A stretch of DNA of 64,000 nt, from NCBI GenBank assembly GCA_030656215.1, contig JAUSOD010000012.1:62001-126000 (forward strand), given 5' to 3'. Below, one piece after another: positions 9,215-18,040 of the stretch; position 1 is the stretch's first letter; every line of letters starts with the position of its first letter. Position numbers and translations under genes: made by a program. The stretch is from Azoarcus sp. (GTDB lineage: Bacteria > Pseudomonadota > Gammaproteobacteria > Burkholderiales > Rhodocyclaceae). Under the pieces are notes generated by a model that worked only from the letters and a program-made list of their open reading frames with translations, was not told where the DNA came from and made no database searches.

Positions 9215-12200
9215 TTAAAGTCCGCGCGCGCGCAGCGGCGGATTGGGGGTGGCGAGGCTTGCGGGCAGACAGCTTGCGCCATTCAGGTAGCGATCGATGG
9301 CGCGGGCGACATCGCGACCCTCGCCGATCGCCCATACCACGAGCGAGGGGCCGCGGCGGGCGTCGCCGGCGGCGAACACCCCGGGCAGCGCAGTCATCAT
9401 CGCGGCGTCGGTGGCGATGGTCCCGCGCGTTGTCGCCTCCAGGCCCGCCCCGGCGAAGGGTTCGAGCTGCGGGCCGGCGAAGCCGGCGGCGATCAGCACC
9501 AGGTCGGTCTCGACCCGGATGCCCGTTTCGAGTGTCTCCTTGGCGAGGCGCCGCCCCGCCGCATCGCGGGTCCAGCGTACGCGTTCGAAGGTGATTGCAT
9601 CGACATGGCCGTCGCCGTTGGTATCGAGGAACTCGGCCGAGTTCAGGGCGAAGGCCTGCCTGCCGCCCTCGGCGAGCGCATAGGTGGTCTCGTGGGTTGC
9701 GGGATACGCCGGCCACGGATTGCCGGCCGGTCGCACCGCGGGCGCCTTGGCGTGTATGCTGACCTGAACCACCCGGGCCGCGCCCTGGCGATGCGCGGTG
9801 GCCACGCAGTCGGCGCCGGTGTCGCCGCCGCCGAGCACGACCACGCGTCGGCCCCGTGCGTCGATCGGGGTCGCCGGCGGGCGCCCGGCCTGGCGTCGGT
9901 TTTCGGCCACCAGGAAGGGCAGGCCGAAATGGATGCCTGCCAGCTCGCGCCCGGAGATGGCAACGTCGCGCGGTGCGAGCGCGCCTGCGGCGAGGCATAC
10001 CGCGTCGAAATCACGCTGCAGGCGCGCGAGTGGCAGCACGCTGCCGACCTCGACGCCGGTGCGGAACTCGACCCCTTCCGTGGCCAGCTGTGCGACCCGC
10101 CGTTCGACACGGTGCTTGGCCAGCTTGAAGTCCGGAATGCCATATACCAGCAGCCCGCCGATGCGGTCGTCGCGCTCGAATACGGTCACATGGTGGCCTG
10201 CGCGGTTGAGTTGCTGTGCGGCGGCGAGCCCCGCCGGCCCGGAGCCGACGACGGCGACGCGCTTCCCGCTGCGCTGGCGGGGTGGCTGCGGAACGATCCA
10301 GCCCTCGGCCCAGGCGTGGTCCACGATTGCGCGCTCGATGTTCTTGATCGTCACCGGCTCGGCGCTGAGTGCCAGCGTGCACGCCGGTTCGCACGGGGCC
10401 GGGCAGGTGTAGCCGGTGAACTCGGGAAAATTGTTGGTGGCGTGCAGGCGATCCAGGGCCTCGCGCCAGGTGTTGCGCGACACCAGGTCGTTCCACTCCG
10501 GGATGCGGTTGCCAATCGGGCAGCCCCCCATGCAGGCGGGCACGCCGCAGTCCATGCAGCGCTCGCCCTGGATTCGCAGCTGAGCGCCGTCCCACGAGGG
10601 TGCGTAGATCTCGCGGTAGTCGCGCACCCGTTCGCGGGGTGGCCGGTAGGCAATGGGGATGCGCGGGTGGCGCCGGTAGCCGTCCGGGTGATTCTCGCTT
10701 GCGGGAGGCGCGGGAGGCGCGGGTACTGCGGGCGGGGCGGCGCAGGGGCGCTCGGCGTCCGCGCGGCGCTGGTGCGCGAGCACCCGGGCGTAGGCCGCGG
10801 GGATCACCTTGACGAAGCGGGTGCGGCTGGTGTGCCAGTGCTCGAGTGCGCGGCGTGCCCCGACGCTGCCGGTGCACATCGCGTGGCGGGTCAGCATGCG
10901 TTGCACCAGGGCGATGTCCTGCGGGTCGTCGAGGGCTTCGAGGCGCAGCGGTTCGTCGCTCAGGCGGTCGCGGAACTTGCCGTCGGCGTCAAACACATAG
11001 GCGATGCCCCCGCTCATGCCGGCACCGAAGTTCCGGCCGACCGGCCCCACGATAACGACGGTGCCGCCGGTCATGTACTCGCAGGCGTGTTCGCCGACGC
11101 CCTCGACTACCGCGCGTGCGCCCGAGTTGCGCACCGCGAAGCGCTCGCCGGCGTGACCGTTGAAGTACGCTTCGCCCGCGGTGGCGCCGTACAGCGCGAC
11201 ATTGCCGATGATGATGCTGTGCTCGGCCTTGAACCCGGCGTCGGGCGGGGTTGCGACCGCGATGTGTCCGCCCGAGAGCCCCTTGCCGACGTAGTCGTTG
11301 GCGTCACCCACCAGGTGAAGGCTGATTCCAGGGCATAGAAAGGCCCCGAAACTCTGGCCGGCGTGTCCGCTGCAGAACAGGCGGATGGTATCCGGCGGCA
11401 GCCCGGCGGCGCCGTGGCGGCGGGTGAGCTCGTAGCTGAGCAGGGTGCCGAAGCTGCGGTCGCGATTGCGGATGGCCAGATGCTGGGTCACCGGCTCGCC
11501 GCGTTCCAGCGCCGCGTGCGCGTTCGCGATCACGCCGTGGTCGATCTTGGCGCCGAGTTTGTGGTCCTGGTCGCGCACCTTGCGCGGCACGTCTTCGCCG
11601 GTGGCGGCTTCGAGCAGCGCCGACAGGTCGATGGCGACTCCCTTCGGGTGGGCGGTGTCACGCGCCTTGAGCCGGTCGACGCGGCCGATCATGGCGTCCA
11701 TGGTGCGAAAGCCGAGTTGCGCCATCAGTTCGCGCACCTCGTCGGCGACGAAGCCGAGGTAGTTCATGACGTGTTCGGGCGCGCCGGCGAAGCGCTCGCG
11801 CAGCGCCGGGTCCTGGGTGGCGATGCCGACCGAGCAGGTGTTGCAATGGCACTTGCGCAGCATGATGCAGCCCAGCGCGACCAGGGGCGCGGTGCCAAAG
11901 CCATACTCCTCGGCGCCGAGCAGGGCGGCGATGACGACGTCGCGCCCGCTGCGCAAGCCACCGTCCGCACGCACGCGAATGCGCGAGCGCAGGCGGTTCG
12001 CCATCAGCACCCGATGGGTTTCCGCGAGCCCCAGCTCCCAGGCCCCGCCGGCGCCCTTGATCGAGGTCTTCAGCGAGGCCCCGGTGCCGCCGCTGTCGCC
12101 CGAGATCAGGACCGCATCGGCACGTGCCTTGGCCACCCCGGCGGCGATGGTGCCGACGCCGGCCTTGGCCACCAGCTTGACGTGGATCTCGGCGCTGGGG

Positions 12201-15200
12201 TTGGCGCACTTGAGGTCATGGATGAGCTGCGCCAGATCCTCGATGGAGTAGATATCGTGGTGCGGCGGGGGCGAGATCAGGCCGATCCCGGGCACGGTAA
12301 AGCGCACCTCGGCGATCCCCGCGTCCACCTTGCCGCCCGGCAACTCGCCACCTTCGCCGGGCTTGGAGCCCTGAGCCATCTTGATCTCGATCTGGCGGGC
12401 GCTGGCGAGATAGTGTGCGGTGACGCCGAAGCGCCCGCTTGCCACCTGCTTCATGCTGCACGCGCGCTCGGTGCCGAAGCGCTCGACCTGCTCGCCGCCC
12501 TCACCGGTGCCCGAGGTGCCGCCAAGGCGGTTCATCGCCACCGCCAGCGCCTCGTGCGCCTCGCGGCTGAGCGAGCCGAAGGACATCGAGCCGGTGGCAA
12601 AGCGGGCGAGGATGGCGGCGCGCGGCTCGACCTCGTCGATGGTGATGGCATGGCCGGAGTCGAACTCGAGCAGGCTGCGCAGGTTGGGCAGGCTGCCGTC
12701 GGCGCCGTTGGACGCGGCGGCGAAGTCGCGGTAGGCCCCGCGGTCGTGCTCGCGCGCGGCCTGCTGCAGCTTGCCGATGGTGTACGGGTTCCAGTGGTGG
12801 TGCTCGCCGTCGCGCCGCCAGTAGAGTTCGCCGCCGTGCGGCAGTACCTCGTTACCCGGTGCCTGCGCGCCCCAGGCGAACGCATGGCGCTCGCGCAGCT
12901 CGCGCTCGAACTGGTCCAGCCCGGCCCCGGGCAGCGCGCAGGCGGTGCCGGTGAAATACGCGTCCACGAGTTCGCGCGCGAGACCGGTCGCCTCGAAGAT
13001 CTGTGCGCCCTTGTAGCTTGCCAGGGTGGAGATGCCCATCTTGGCCATGACCTTGAAGATGCCGCCTTCGAGTGCGGCGCGATAGGCCGCGAGCGGGTCG
13101 GCGGTGAGCTTTGCCCCGCGCCTGGCGGCAAGGGCTTCGATGCTGCGATAGGCCAGCCACGGGTGCACCGCGTCGGCACCGTAGCCGAGCAGGGTGCACA
13201 GATGATGCACGGTTGCCGGCTCGCCCGAACTGAGCACCAGCGCCGCACGCATGCGCAGGCCGCTGCGGATCAGGTGGTGATGCACCGCGGCGACCGCGAG
13301 CAGGCTGGGGATGGCAAGGCGCCCGGGGCCGAGCGCGGTGTCGGTGAGGATCAGGATCTCGCAGCCGGCCTCGATCGCCGCGACACAATCGGCGCACAGG
13401 CGCTCGATGGCTGCGCCGAGCGCGACGGCCGGCACGAAGCCGAGCTCGATCGGGCAGGCGCGGATGCCATTGCGCGGCACCGTTGCCAGCCCTTCGATCG
13501 CGGCCAGTTCGGCGTCGGACAGGACCGGCGAATCGAGGAGCAATTGACGGCAGTGCTCGGGACTCGCGGCGAGCAGGTTGCGGTGGCGGCCGACGGGCGC
13601 GGCCAGCGCGGTCACCAGGGCCTCGCGCAGGTAGTCGAGCGGCGGGTTGGAGACCTGCGCGAACTGCTGCTTGAAATAGTCGAACAGTGGCCGCTGGCGG
13701 GCTGAGAGCACGGCGGGCGGGGTGTCGTCGCCCATCGATCCGACCGGGTCCTTGCCCGCGGCGGCCATCTTCTCCAGCAGTGCGCCGAGCAGCTCGCCGG
13801 TGTAGCCGAAGGCGCGTTGCAGGCGCTCGAGCTCGGCGGGGATTGCAGTACCGCGTGGCGTGGTGGCCTGCGGCGCAGTGGCGTGCGGCGCGGCGGTGGC
13901 GACCAGTTCGCGCAGGCTCAGCTGGTGCGTGCGCAGCCACTCGCCGTAGGGCGGGCGGGTGAGTTCGGCAAACACTTCCGCCTCGGGGACGATGCCGCCA
14001 CGCTCGATGTCGGCTACGAGCAACTGGCCGGGTCTGAGCCGTCCCTGCAGCACGATGTCGTGGGCCGGGATTTCCAGTACTCCGGTCTCGCTGGCGAGGA
14101 TCAGGCGGCGGTCGCGGGTGAGGCAGTAGCGGCAGGGCCGCAGGCCGTTGCGGTCGAGGATCGCCGCGACGCGCGCGCCGTCGGTCGCCACCACCAGCGC
14201 GGGGCCGTCCCATGGTTCCATCAGCGCGGCGTGCCAGGCGTAGAAGTCGCGCCGCGCCGGTTCCATGAAGCGGTCGCGGTGCCACGCCTCGGGGATCATC
14301 ATGCGCAGTGCGTGCGGCAGGCTGCGGCCGGCGAGCATCAGCAACTCGAGCACGTTGTCGAACACCGCGCTGTCGCTGCGATCTTCTCCGGTCACCGGCA
14401 GGCTGGTCGCGAGCTCGGCCTCGAGCCGGGTCGAGGCCATCTCCGCTTCCTGCGCGTGCAGCCAGTTGAGGTTGCCGCGCAGGGTATTGATTTCACCGTT
14501 GTGCACCAGGCGGCGGTAGGGATGGGCGAGATCCCACGCACCCAGGGTGTTGGTCGAGAAGCGCGCGTGTACCAGCACCATTGCGGAGGCCATGCGCGGG
14601 TCGCTCAGATCCGGATAGAAGCGCGGCAGTTGCGCGCAGGTGAGCAACCCCTTGTAGACGACGGTACGCCGATCGAGAGAGCACAGGTAAAAGAGTTCAT
14701 GCCCGCTGCCGTGCCCGTGCTCGGTGGCGGCAGCGCGCTCGATGGCACGGCGCAGCACATAGAGGCGCACATCCAGCAGCTCGGGGGCGAGTCGTTCGCG
14801 CGGCACCACAAAGCACTGCCACACCGCGGGTCGCGACTCGGCCGCGGTGCGCCCGAGCCCGGCGGGGTCGACCGGCACCTCGCGCCAGCCGACGAGCCCG
14901 AAACCGCGCTCGTCACTCACCGACTCGATCAGCTGGCGCAGGTGGTCGCGGCGGCGCGCATCGCGCGGCAGAAAGACCTGGCCTACGCCATAGCAACCCG
15001 CCGCCGGCAGGCCGTCGACCTCCTCGGCGAACAGCGCATGCGGCGTCTGCAACAGGAGTCCGGTGCCGTCGCCGGTCTCCTCCTCGGCACCGCGCGCGCT
15101 CCGGTGATCGAGGTTGAGCAGAACCTGCAGTCCATCCTCGACCAGGGCATGGGTGGCGCAGCCGGAGAAGTCAACGAGGGCGCCGACTCCACAACTGGCG

Positions 15201-15217
15201 TGGGTCTTGAGGATGAT
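9215..15217 (-). CDS. gltB: Fused glutamate synthase GltB-GltD (large and small subunit in one polypeptide)
   Basis: One open frame of about 2000 codons. N-terminal class II glutamine amidotransferase domain: catalytic Cys in CGVGALVDFSG at bases 15193-15191, then LNLDHRSARGAEEETGDG. A central domain and FMN/2-oxoglutarate synthase domain follow (GEGGELPGGKVD, SPPPHHDIYSIEDLAQLIHD). The 3Fe-4S loop is C-x5-C-x4-C in CIMLRKCHCNTC, and the glutamate synthase beta-helix comes next. After a Pro/Ala-rich linker (around bases 10690-10740) comes a full GltD: Fe-S cysteines in CMDCGVPACMGGCPIGNRIP and TCPAPCEPAC, a GxGxxG FAD site (VVGSGPAGLAAAQ) and an NAD(P)H site (VVLGGGDTGADCVATA). The enzyme makes glutamate from glutamine and 2-oxoglutarate. 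No ATG, GTG or TTG lies between the upstream in-frame TGA (15232-15230) and the catalytic Cys. The coordinate uses the first of two ATC codons after GGGAG; the TTG at 15052 would remove the Cys. Confidence 0.9.
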   Translation of the reverse strand: MILKTHASCGVGALVDFSGCATHALVEDGLQVLLNLDHRSARGAEEETGDGTGLLLQTPHALFAEEVDGLPAAGCYGVGQVFLPRDARRRDHLRQLIESVSDERGFGLVGWREVPVDPAGLGRTAAESRPAVWQCFVVPRERLAPELLDVRLYVLRRAIERAAATEHGHGSGHELFYLCSLDRRTVVYKGLLTCAQLPRFYPDLSDPRMASAMVLVHARFSTNTLGAWDLAHPYRRLVHNGEINTLRGNLNWLHAQEAEMASTRLEAELATSLPVTGEDRSDSAVFDNVLELLMLAGRSLPHALRMMIPEAWHRDRFMEPARRDFYAWHAALMEPWDGPALVVATDGARVAAILDRNGLRPCRYCLTRDRRLILASETGVLEIPAHDIVLQGRLRPGQLLVADIERGGIVPEAEVFAELTRPPYGEWLRTHQLSLRELVATAAPHATAPQATTPRGTAIPAELERLQRAFGYTGELLGALLEKMAAAGKDPVGSMGDDTPPAVLSARQRPLFDYFKQQFAQVSNPPLDYLREALVTALAAPVGRHRNLLAASPEHCRQLLLDSPVLSDAELAAIEGLATVPRNGIRACPIELGFVPAVALGAAIERLCADCVAAIEAGCEILILTDTALGPGRLAIPSLLAVAAVHHHLIRSGLRMRAALVLSSGEPATVHHLCTLLGYGADAVHPWLAYRSIEALAARRGAKLTADPLAAYRAALEGGIFKVMAKMGISTLASYKGAQIFEATGLARELVDAYFTGTACALPGAGLDQFERELRERHAFAWGAQAPGNEVLPHGGELYWRRDGEHHHWNPYTIGKLQQAAREHDRGAYRDFAAASNGADGSLPNLRSLLEFDSGHAITIDEVEPRAAILARFATGSMSFGSLSREAHEALAVAMNRLGGTSGTGEGGEQVERFGTERACSMKQVASGRFGVTAHYLASARQIEIKMAQGSKPGEGGELPGGKVDAGIAEVRFTVPGIGLISPPPHHDIYSIEDLAQLIHDLKCANPSAEIHVKLVAKAGVGTIAAGVAKARADAVLISGDSGGTGASLKTSIKGAGGAWELGLAETHRVLMANRLRSRIRVRADGGLRSGRDVVIAALLGAEEYGFGTAPLVALGCIMLRKCHCNTCSVGIATQDPALRERFAGAPEHVMNYLGFVADEVRELMAQLGFRTMDAMIGRVDRLKARDTAHPKGVAIDLSALLEAATGEDVPRKVRDQDHKLGAKIDHGVIANAHAALERGEPVTQHLAIRNRDRSFGTLLSYELTRRHGAAGLPPDTIRLFCSGHAGQSFGAFLCPGISLHLVGDANDYVGKGLSGGHIAVATPPDAGFKAEHSIIIGNVALYGATAGEAYFNGHAGERFAVRNSGARAVVEGVGEHACEYMTGGTVVIVGPVGRNFGAGMSGGIAYVFDADGKFRDRLSDEPLRLEALDDPQDIALVQRMLTRHAMCTGSVGARRALEHWHTSRTRFVKVIPAAYARVLAHQRRADAERPCAAPPAVPAPPAPPASENHPDGYRRHPRIPIAYRPPRERVRDYREIYAPSWDGAQLRIQGERCMDCGVPACMGGCPIGNRIPEWNDLVSRNTWREALDRLHATNNFPEFTGYTCPAPCEPACTLALSAEPVTIKNIERAIVDHAWAEGWIVPQPPRQRSGKRVAVVGSGPAGLAAAQQLNRAGHHVTVFERDDRIGGLLVYGIPDFKLAKHRVERRVAQLATEGVEFRTGVEVGSVLPLARLQRDFDAVCLAAGALAPRDVAISGRELAGIHFGLPFLVAENRRQAGRPPATPIDARGRRVVVLGGGDTGADCVATAHRQGAARVVQVSIHAKAPAVRPAGNPWPAYPATHETTYALAEGGRQAFALNSAEFLDTNGDGHVDAITFERVRWTRDAAGRRLAKETLETGIRVETDLVLIAAGFAGPQLEPFAGAGLEATTRGTIATDAAMMTALPGVFAAGDARRGPSLVVWAIGEGRDVARAIDRYLNGASCLPASLATPNPPLRARGL

Positions 15218-15320
15218 GGCTCCCGATACTCAAGCTTGCTCGGTTGAGTATAGGTGCTGACTGCGCCCTGCGCGACGGCGAATCGGGGGCCATCGCCTGG
15301 TCCGGACGCGCGCGCCGGGA

Positions 15321-16730
15321 TCATTCCGAGTCGTAACCGAGCAGCCGGTTGGCGATGATGCGCTGGGCGACGCCTTCGGGCACCTCCTCCTCCCAGTTAC
15401 CTCGTCCGCGGCGCAGGCCGGCGAGGGTTTCCGATGAGTCGATTTCGAGGTGGCTTTCATCCTGCGGTTCGATGGCGACCAGCTTGCCGTTTTCTTTCAG
15501 GTGGGTAAGAAGGTGGCGCAGATGCGCGGGCACCGGGACGTTGTCGAGCGTCACCATTTCGGCTGCGCCGTGACGGCGCGACGGATAGACATAGACGTGG
15601 GTATTGTCCGGAAACAGCTTGCCGAAAGCTTCGAGGATGCCGCCCTCCAGGCCTTCGTAGTACTTCTCGTCGAACAGCACCTCCAGATCGCGTACGCTCA
15701 GGACGATGCCGATCGGCTTCTGGGTATAGCGCCGCAGGTAGGCGCGCAGGCGGAAGAAGCGGACATAGTCCGAGATCATCACGGTGTAGCCCTGCGAGGC
15801 GAGCAGGTCGATGCGGGCGAGGAAATCGGCGCCGTCGATATTGTCGCCACTGACGAGCGAGTTCATCGTGATCTCGGCGAGCGACAGGATCTCGCTTTCA
15901 TCCACCGCCGACTCCTGGCTGAACCGCTTCTGCCCGCCCAGCATCATGTCGACGTTGACGCAGGTGACCGGTTTGAACGTGCCCCGGATCACCAGCATGG
16001 GCTTGCGGTACAGCAGCTCGCCGGGCACCACCACCTCGCCCGCCGGGCTGAAGATCACCGCGCGGGTGAGCCAGCTGCTGATCAGGTGGAGGTTCATCAG
16101 CCGGTTCTCGACCTCCTCGAAATAGGGGCCGGAGAAGTGGATCAGGTCCACTTCGATGCGCTCCGGGCCAAGCCCGTCGGCCAGGCCTTCTACCACCCAC
16201 TCGGGATTGTCGTGATGGAAAAAGGCGCCGTGGATCAGGTTGACGCCCAGAATGCCGAGCGCCTCCGACTGCATCGCGTTGTCGTTGTCGAGCATGCGAA
16301 CGTGCATGATCACGTCGCTGGGCGCGGCGCCCGGGTGCAGTTGCAGGCGGATGCCGATCCAGCCGTGGCACTCGTTCTTCTGCTTGAAACTGCGTGCGGT
16401 CACGGTGGCCGCGTAGGCGAAGAAGGTGGTGTTCTTCGGGCGCACGTGGGTCAGGCGGTCGACGACCTGGGTGAACTCCTTGTCCAGCATCTGCATCAGC
16501 CGGGCACGACTGACGTAGCGGTCGACATGGCCGTAGATGTCGTCGCTGACGGCCATGTCGTAGGCTGACATGGTCTTGGCGACGGTGCCGGCAGCCGCGC
16601 CGACATGGAAGAAGCGGCGCGCCACCTCCTGTCCGGCGCCGATCTCGACGATCGAGCCGTACTTGAACTTGTCGAGGTTGATTGCAAGTGCTTTCTGGTC
16701 GGTGGTCAGGCTGTTTTCACGTTTGCGCAT
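15321..16730 (-). CDS. Conserved protein of unknown function, about 469 residues
   Basis: A soluble protein with no membrane segment or signal peptide that I can see. The N-terminus carries KYGSIVEIGAGQEVARRFFHVGAAAG, then a long well-structured region with GHVDRYVSRARLMQMLDKEF, KNECHGWIGIRLQLHPGAAP, NLIHGAFFHHDNPEWVVEGL and a charged C-terminus. I recognise this as a conserved family in cyanobacteria, Bacteroidetes and proteobacteria; the database labels I remember for it (for example nicotinate-nucleotide adenylyltransferase) are unreliable, and I see no clear nucleotidyltransferase HxGH motif. ATG at 16730 is preceded by a GGAG about 9 bases upstream. It lies between a nitroreductase and glutamate synthase on the same strand, with gaps of about 90-100 bases. 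Function unknown; intact and codon usage like its neighbours. Confidence 0.7.
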   Translation of the reverse strand: MRKRENSLTTDQKALAINLDKFKYGSIVEIGAGQEVARRFFHVGAAAGTVAKTMSAYDMAVSDDIYGHVDRYVSRARLMQMLDKEFTQVVDRLTHVRPKNTTFFAYAATVTARSFKQKNECHGWIGIRLQLHPGAAPSDVIMHVRMLDNDNAMQSEALGILGVNLIHGAFFHHDNPEWVVEGLADGLGPERIEVDLIHFSGPYFEEVENRLMNLHLISSWLTRAVIFSPAGEVVVPGELLYRKPMLVIRGTFKPVTCVNVDMMLGGQKRFSQESAVDESEILSLAEITMNSLVSGDNIDGADFLARIDLLASQGYTVMISDYVRFFRLRAYLRRYTQKPIGIVLSVRDLEVLFDEKYYEGLEGGILEAFGKLFPDNTHVYVYPSRRHGAAEMVTLDNVPVPAHLRHLLTHLKENGKLVAIEPQDESHLEIDSSETLAGLRRGRGNWEEEVPEGVAQRIIANRLLGYDSE

Positions 16731-16819
16731 CGTGAGGGCTCCGTGGGTCAGGTCGGCGTGGTGGCCGGGCAGTATTGAGGTGCAAGGCGAGGGCGGCCGG
16801 GTGGTCGCCCCGGCTTGGG

Positions 16820-17641
16820 TCATTTCAGCGGGAAGCCGCGCTTGTGCAATGCCTCGACCAGGTGGTCGCGCCCCGACAGCGTCTCCGGGCCGGCGATGCG
16901 TTTGGCCGAGTGCACCGCCCAGGTGCCATGCACATTCATTTGCTGTTCCTCGTAGAACCGGGCCATGGCCGTGTTGTAAGCCTCGATGCCCGCGCCTTGG
17001 GCCGTTAGCGAGTAGCTGTCGTGGTGCACCACCACCGACTGCGGCGGACGCGGTTTGATCGAAGCCGGCTTGGCCGGGTCGGGGGTGCCGACGCACATGC
17101 CGAATACGGCGACGACTCTTGGCGGCAGCTGGAGCAATTCGGCCACCGCTTCCGGCTTGTTGCGCATGCCGCCGATGTACACGGTGCCGAGCCCCAGCGA
17201 CTCTGCGGCGGAGACCGCATTCTGCGCGGCCAGGGCGGCGTCGATGACGCCGACGAGGAACATCTCGAGATAGTCGAGTGCGGCACTGGGACGTTCGTTC
17301 TCGGCTGCAATTTTTTCCAGGCGGGCGAGGTCGGCGAGCCACACCAGTTGCAGCGGCGCCTCGCGAACATGGGCCTGACCGCCGGCGTAGTCTGCCAGGG
17401 CAGCGCGCTTGGCCGGGTCGCGCACCGCAACCACGCTCCACGCCTGCAGGTTGGACGAGCTTGCGGCGGACTGGGCCGCGGCGATGATGGCGGTGAGCTG
17501 ATCGTCGCTGACCGGGTCGGGGAGATAACTGCGCACCGAGGAGTGGCCGAGCAGGCTGTCGATGATCGGACTCCAGCTGTGCGGGGCAGGGATGGTGTTG
17601 CTGCCGTATCGGATGTTGAGGCGGGCCTGGGCATCAAGCAT
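16820..17641 (-). CDS. Nitroreductase-family FMN oxidoreductase (NfsA-like)
   Basis: 273 residues of the FMN-dependent nitroreductase fold. HSSVRSYLPDPVSDDQLTAI (about residues 27-46) is the N-terminal FMN phosphate-binding R-S-x-R type motif. SAASSSNLQAWSVVAVRDPA follows and binds flavin. ESLGLGTVYIGGMRNKPEAV and VVAVFGMCVGTP form the second flavin half-site. The C-terminus (AARFYEEQQ-like segment, DHLVEALHKRGFPLK) resembles NADPH-dependent NfsA-type enzymes that reduce nitroaromatics, quinones or flavins. The physiological substrate is unknown. The start at ATG 17641 has AAGGAG 9 bases upstream; a longer frame to 17737 would overlap the divergent SRP RNA promoter region and is rejected. It is divergent from ffs, with about 120 bases between the gene start and the ffs -35. 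Confidence 0.88.
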   Translation of the reverse strand: MLDAQARLNIRYGSNTIPAPHSWSPIIDSLLGHSSVRSYLPDPVSDDQLTAIIAAAQSAASSSNLQAWSVVAVRDPAKRAALADYAGGQAHVREAPLQLVWLADLARLEKIAAENERPSAALDYLEMFLVGVIDAALAAQNAVSAAESLGLGTVYIGGMRNKPEAVAELLQLPPRVVAVFGMCVGTPDPAKPASIKPRPPQSVVVHHDSYSLTAQGAGIEAYNTAMARFYEEQQMNVHGTWAVHSAKRIAGPETLSGRDHLVEALHKRGFPLK

Positions 17642-17758
17642 GGGCAGGGGCTCCTTGCCGAAAATGACGGAGTGTGGATCAAGCGGATCTGGCGGCGCTG
17701 TGCTGCCGCAGCTAGCGACCAAGTATACGTGTTCCATGCGACTGTCCGTACATCGTGG

Positions 17759-17788
17759 CTGACGGCGCGGGGGAATCGCTGGTATAGT
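17759..17788 (+). promoter_or_regulatory. Promoter of the SRP RNA gene
   Basis: CTGACG at 17759-17764 and TATAGT at 17783-17788, 18 bases apart, end 7 bases before the first base of the SRP RNA. The fit to the sigma70 consensus is good and the position is right. Assigned from sequence only. Confidence 0.6.
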
Positions 17789-17795
17789 GCGCCCC

Positions 17796-17895
<100 letters not shown>

Positions 17896-17909
17896 CCCGA
17901 ACATGAAAA

Positions 17910-17937
17910 GGGCGTCTCCGCACGGAGACGCCCTTTT
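17910..17937 (+). terminator. Rho-independent terminator of ffs
   Basis: An 11-base inverted repeat, GGGCGTCTCCG (17910-17920) and CGGAGACGCCC (17923-17933), is followed by TTTT and preceded by AAAA, so it may also work on the opposite strand for the convergent ZIP transporter gene. Confidence 0.85.
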
Positions 17938-18040
17938 GTACGTCTGGCGTGCGGATGCTGTGCCAAGGCGGCCTGAAACGTATCGCACTCCGGCTGATGG
18001 GCGGGAAACCCGTCCTGGCCCCGATCACCATCGCTGACGC

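Noticed and set aside
7404..9998. 864-codon form of mgtE beginning at 9998
   Set aside because: The first about 313 codons overlap gltBD antisense and are Arg-rich; the ATG at 9059 starts the recognisable protein.
9176..13705. Two long plus-strand open frames (720 and 780 codons) opposite gltBD
   Set aside because: They are antisense to a fully motif-supported gene in GC-rich DNA, where strong third-position GC bias keeps the opposite frame open; translations are low-complexity Ala/Gly/Arg/His with no domains.
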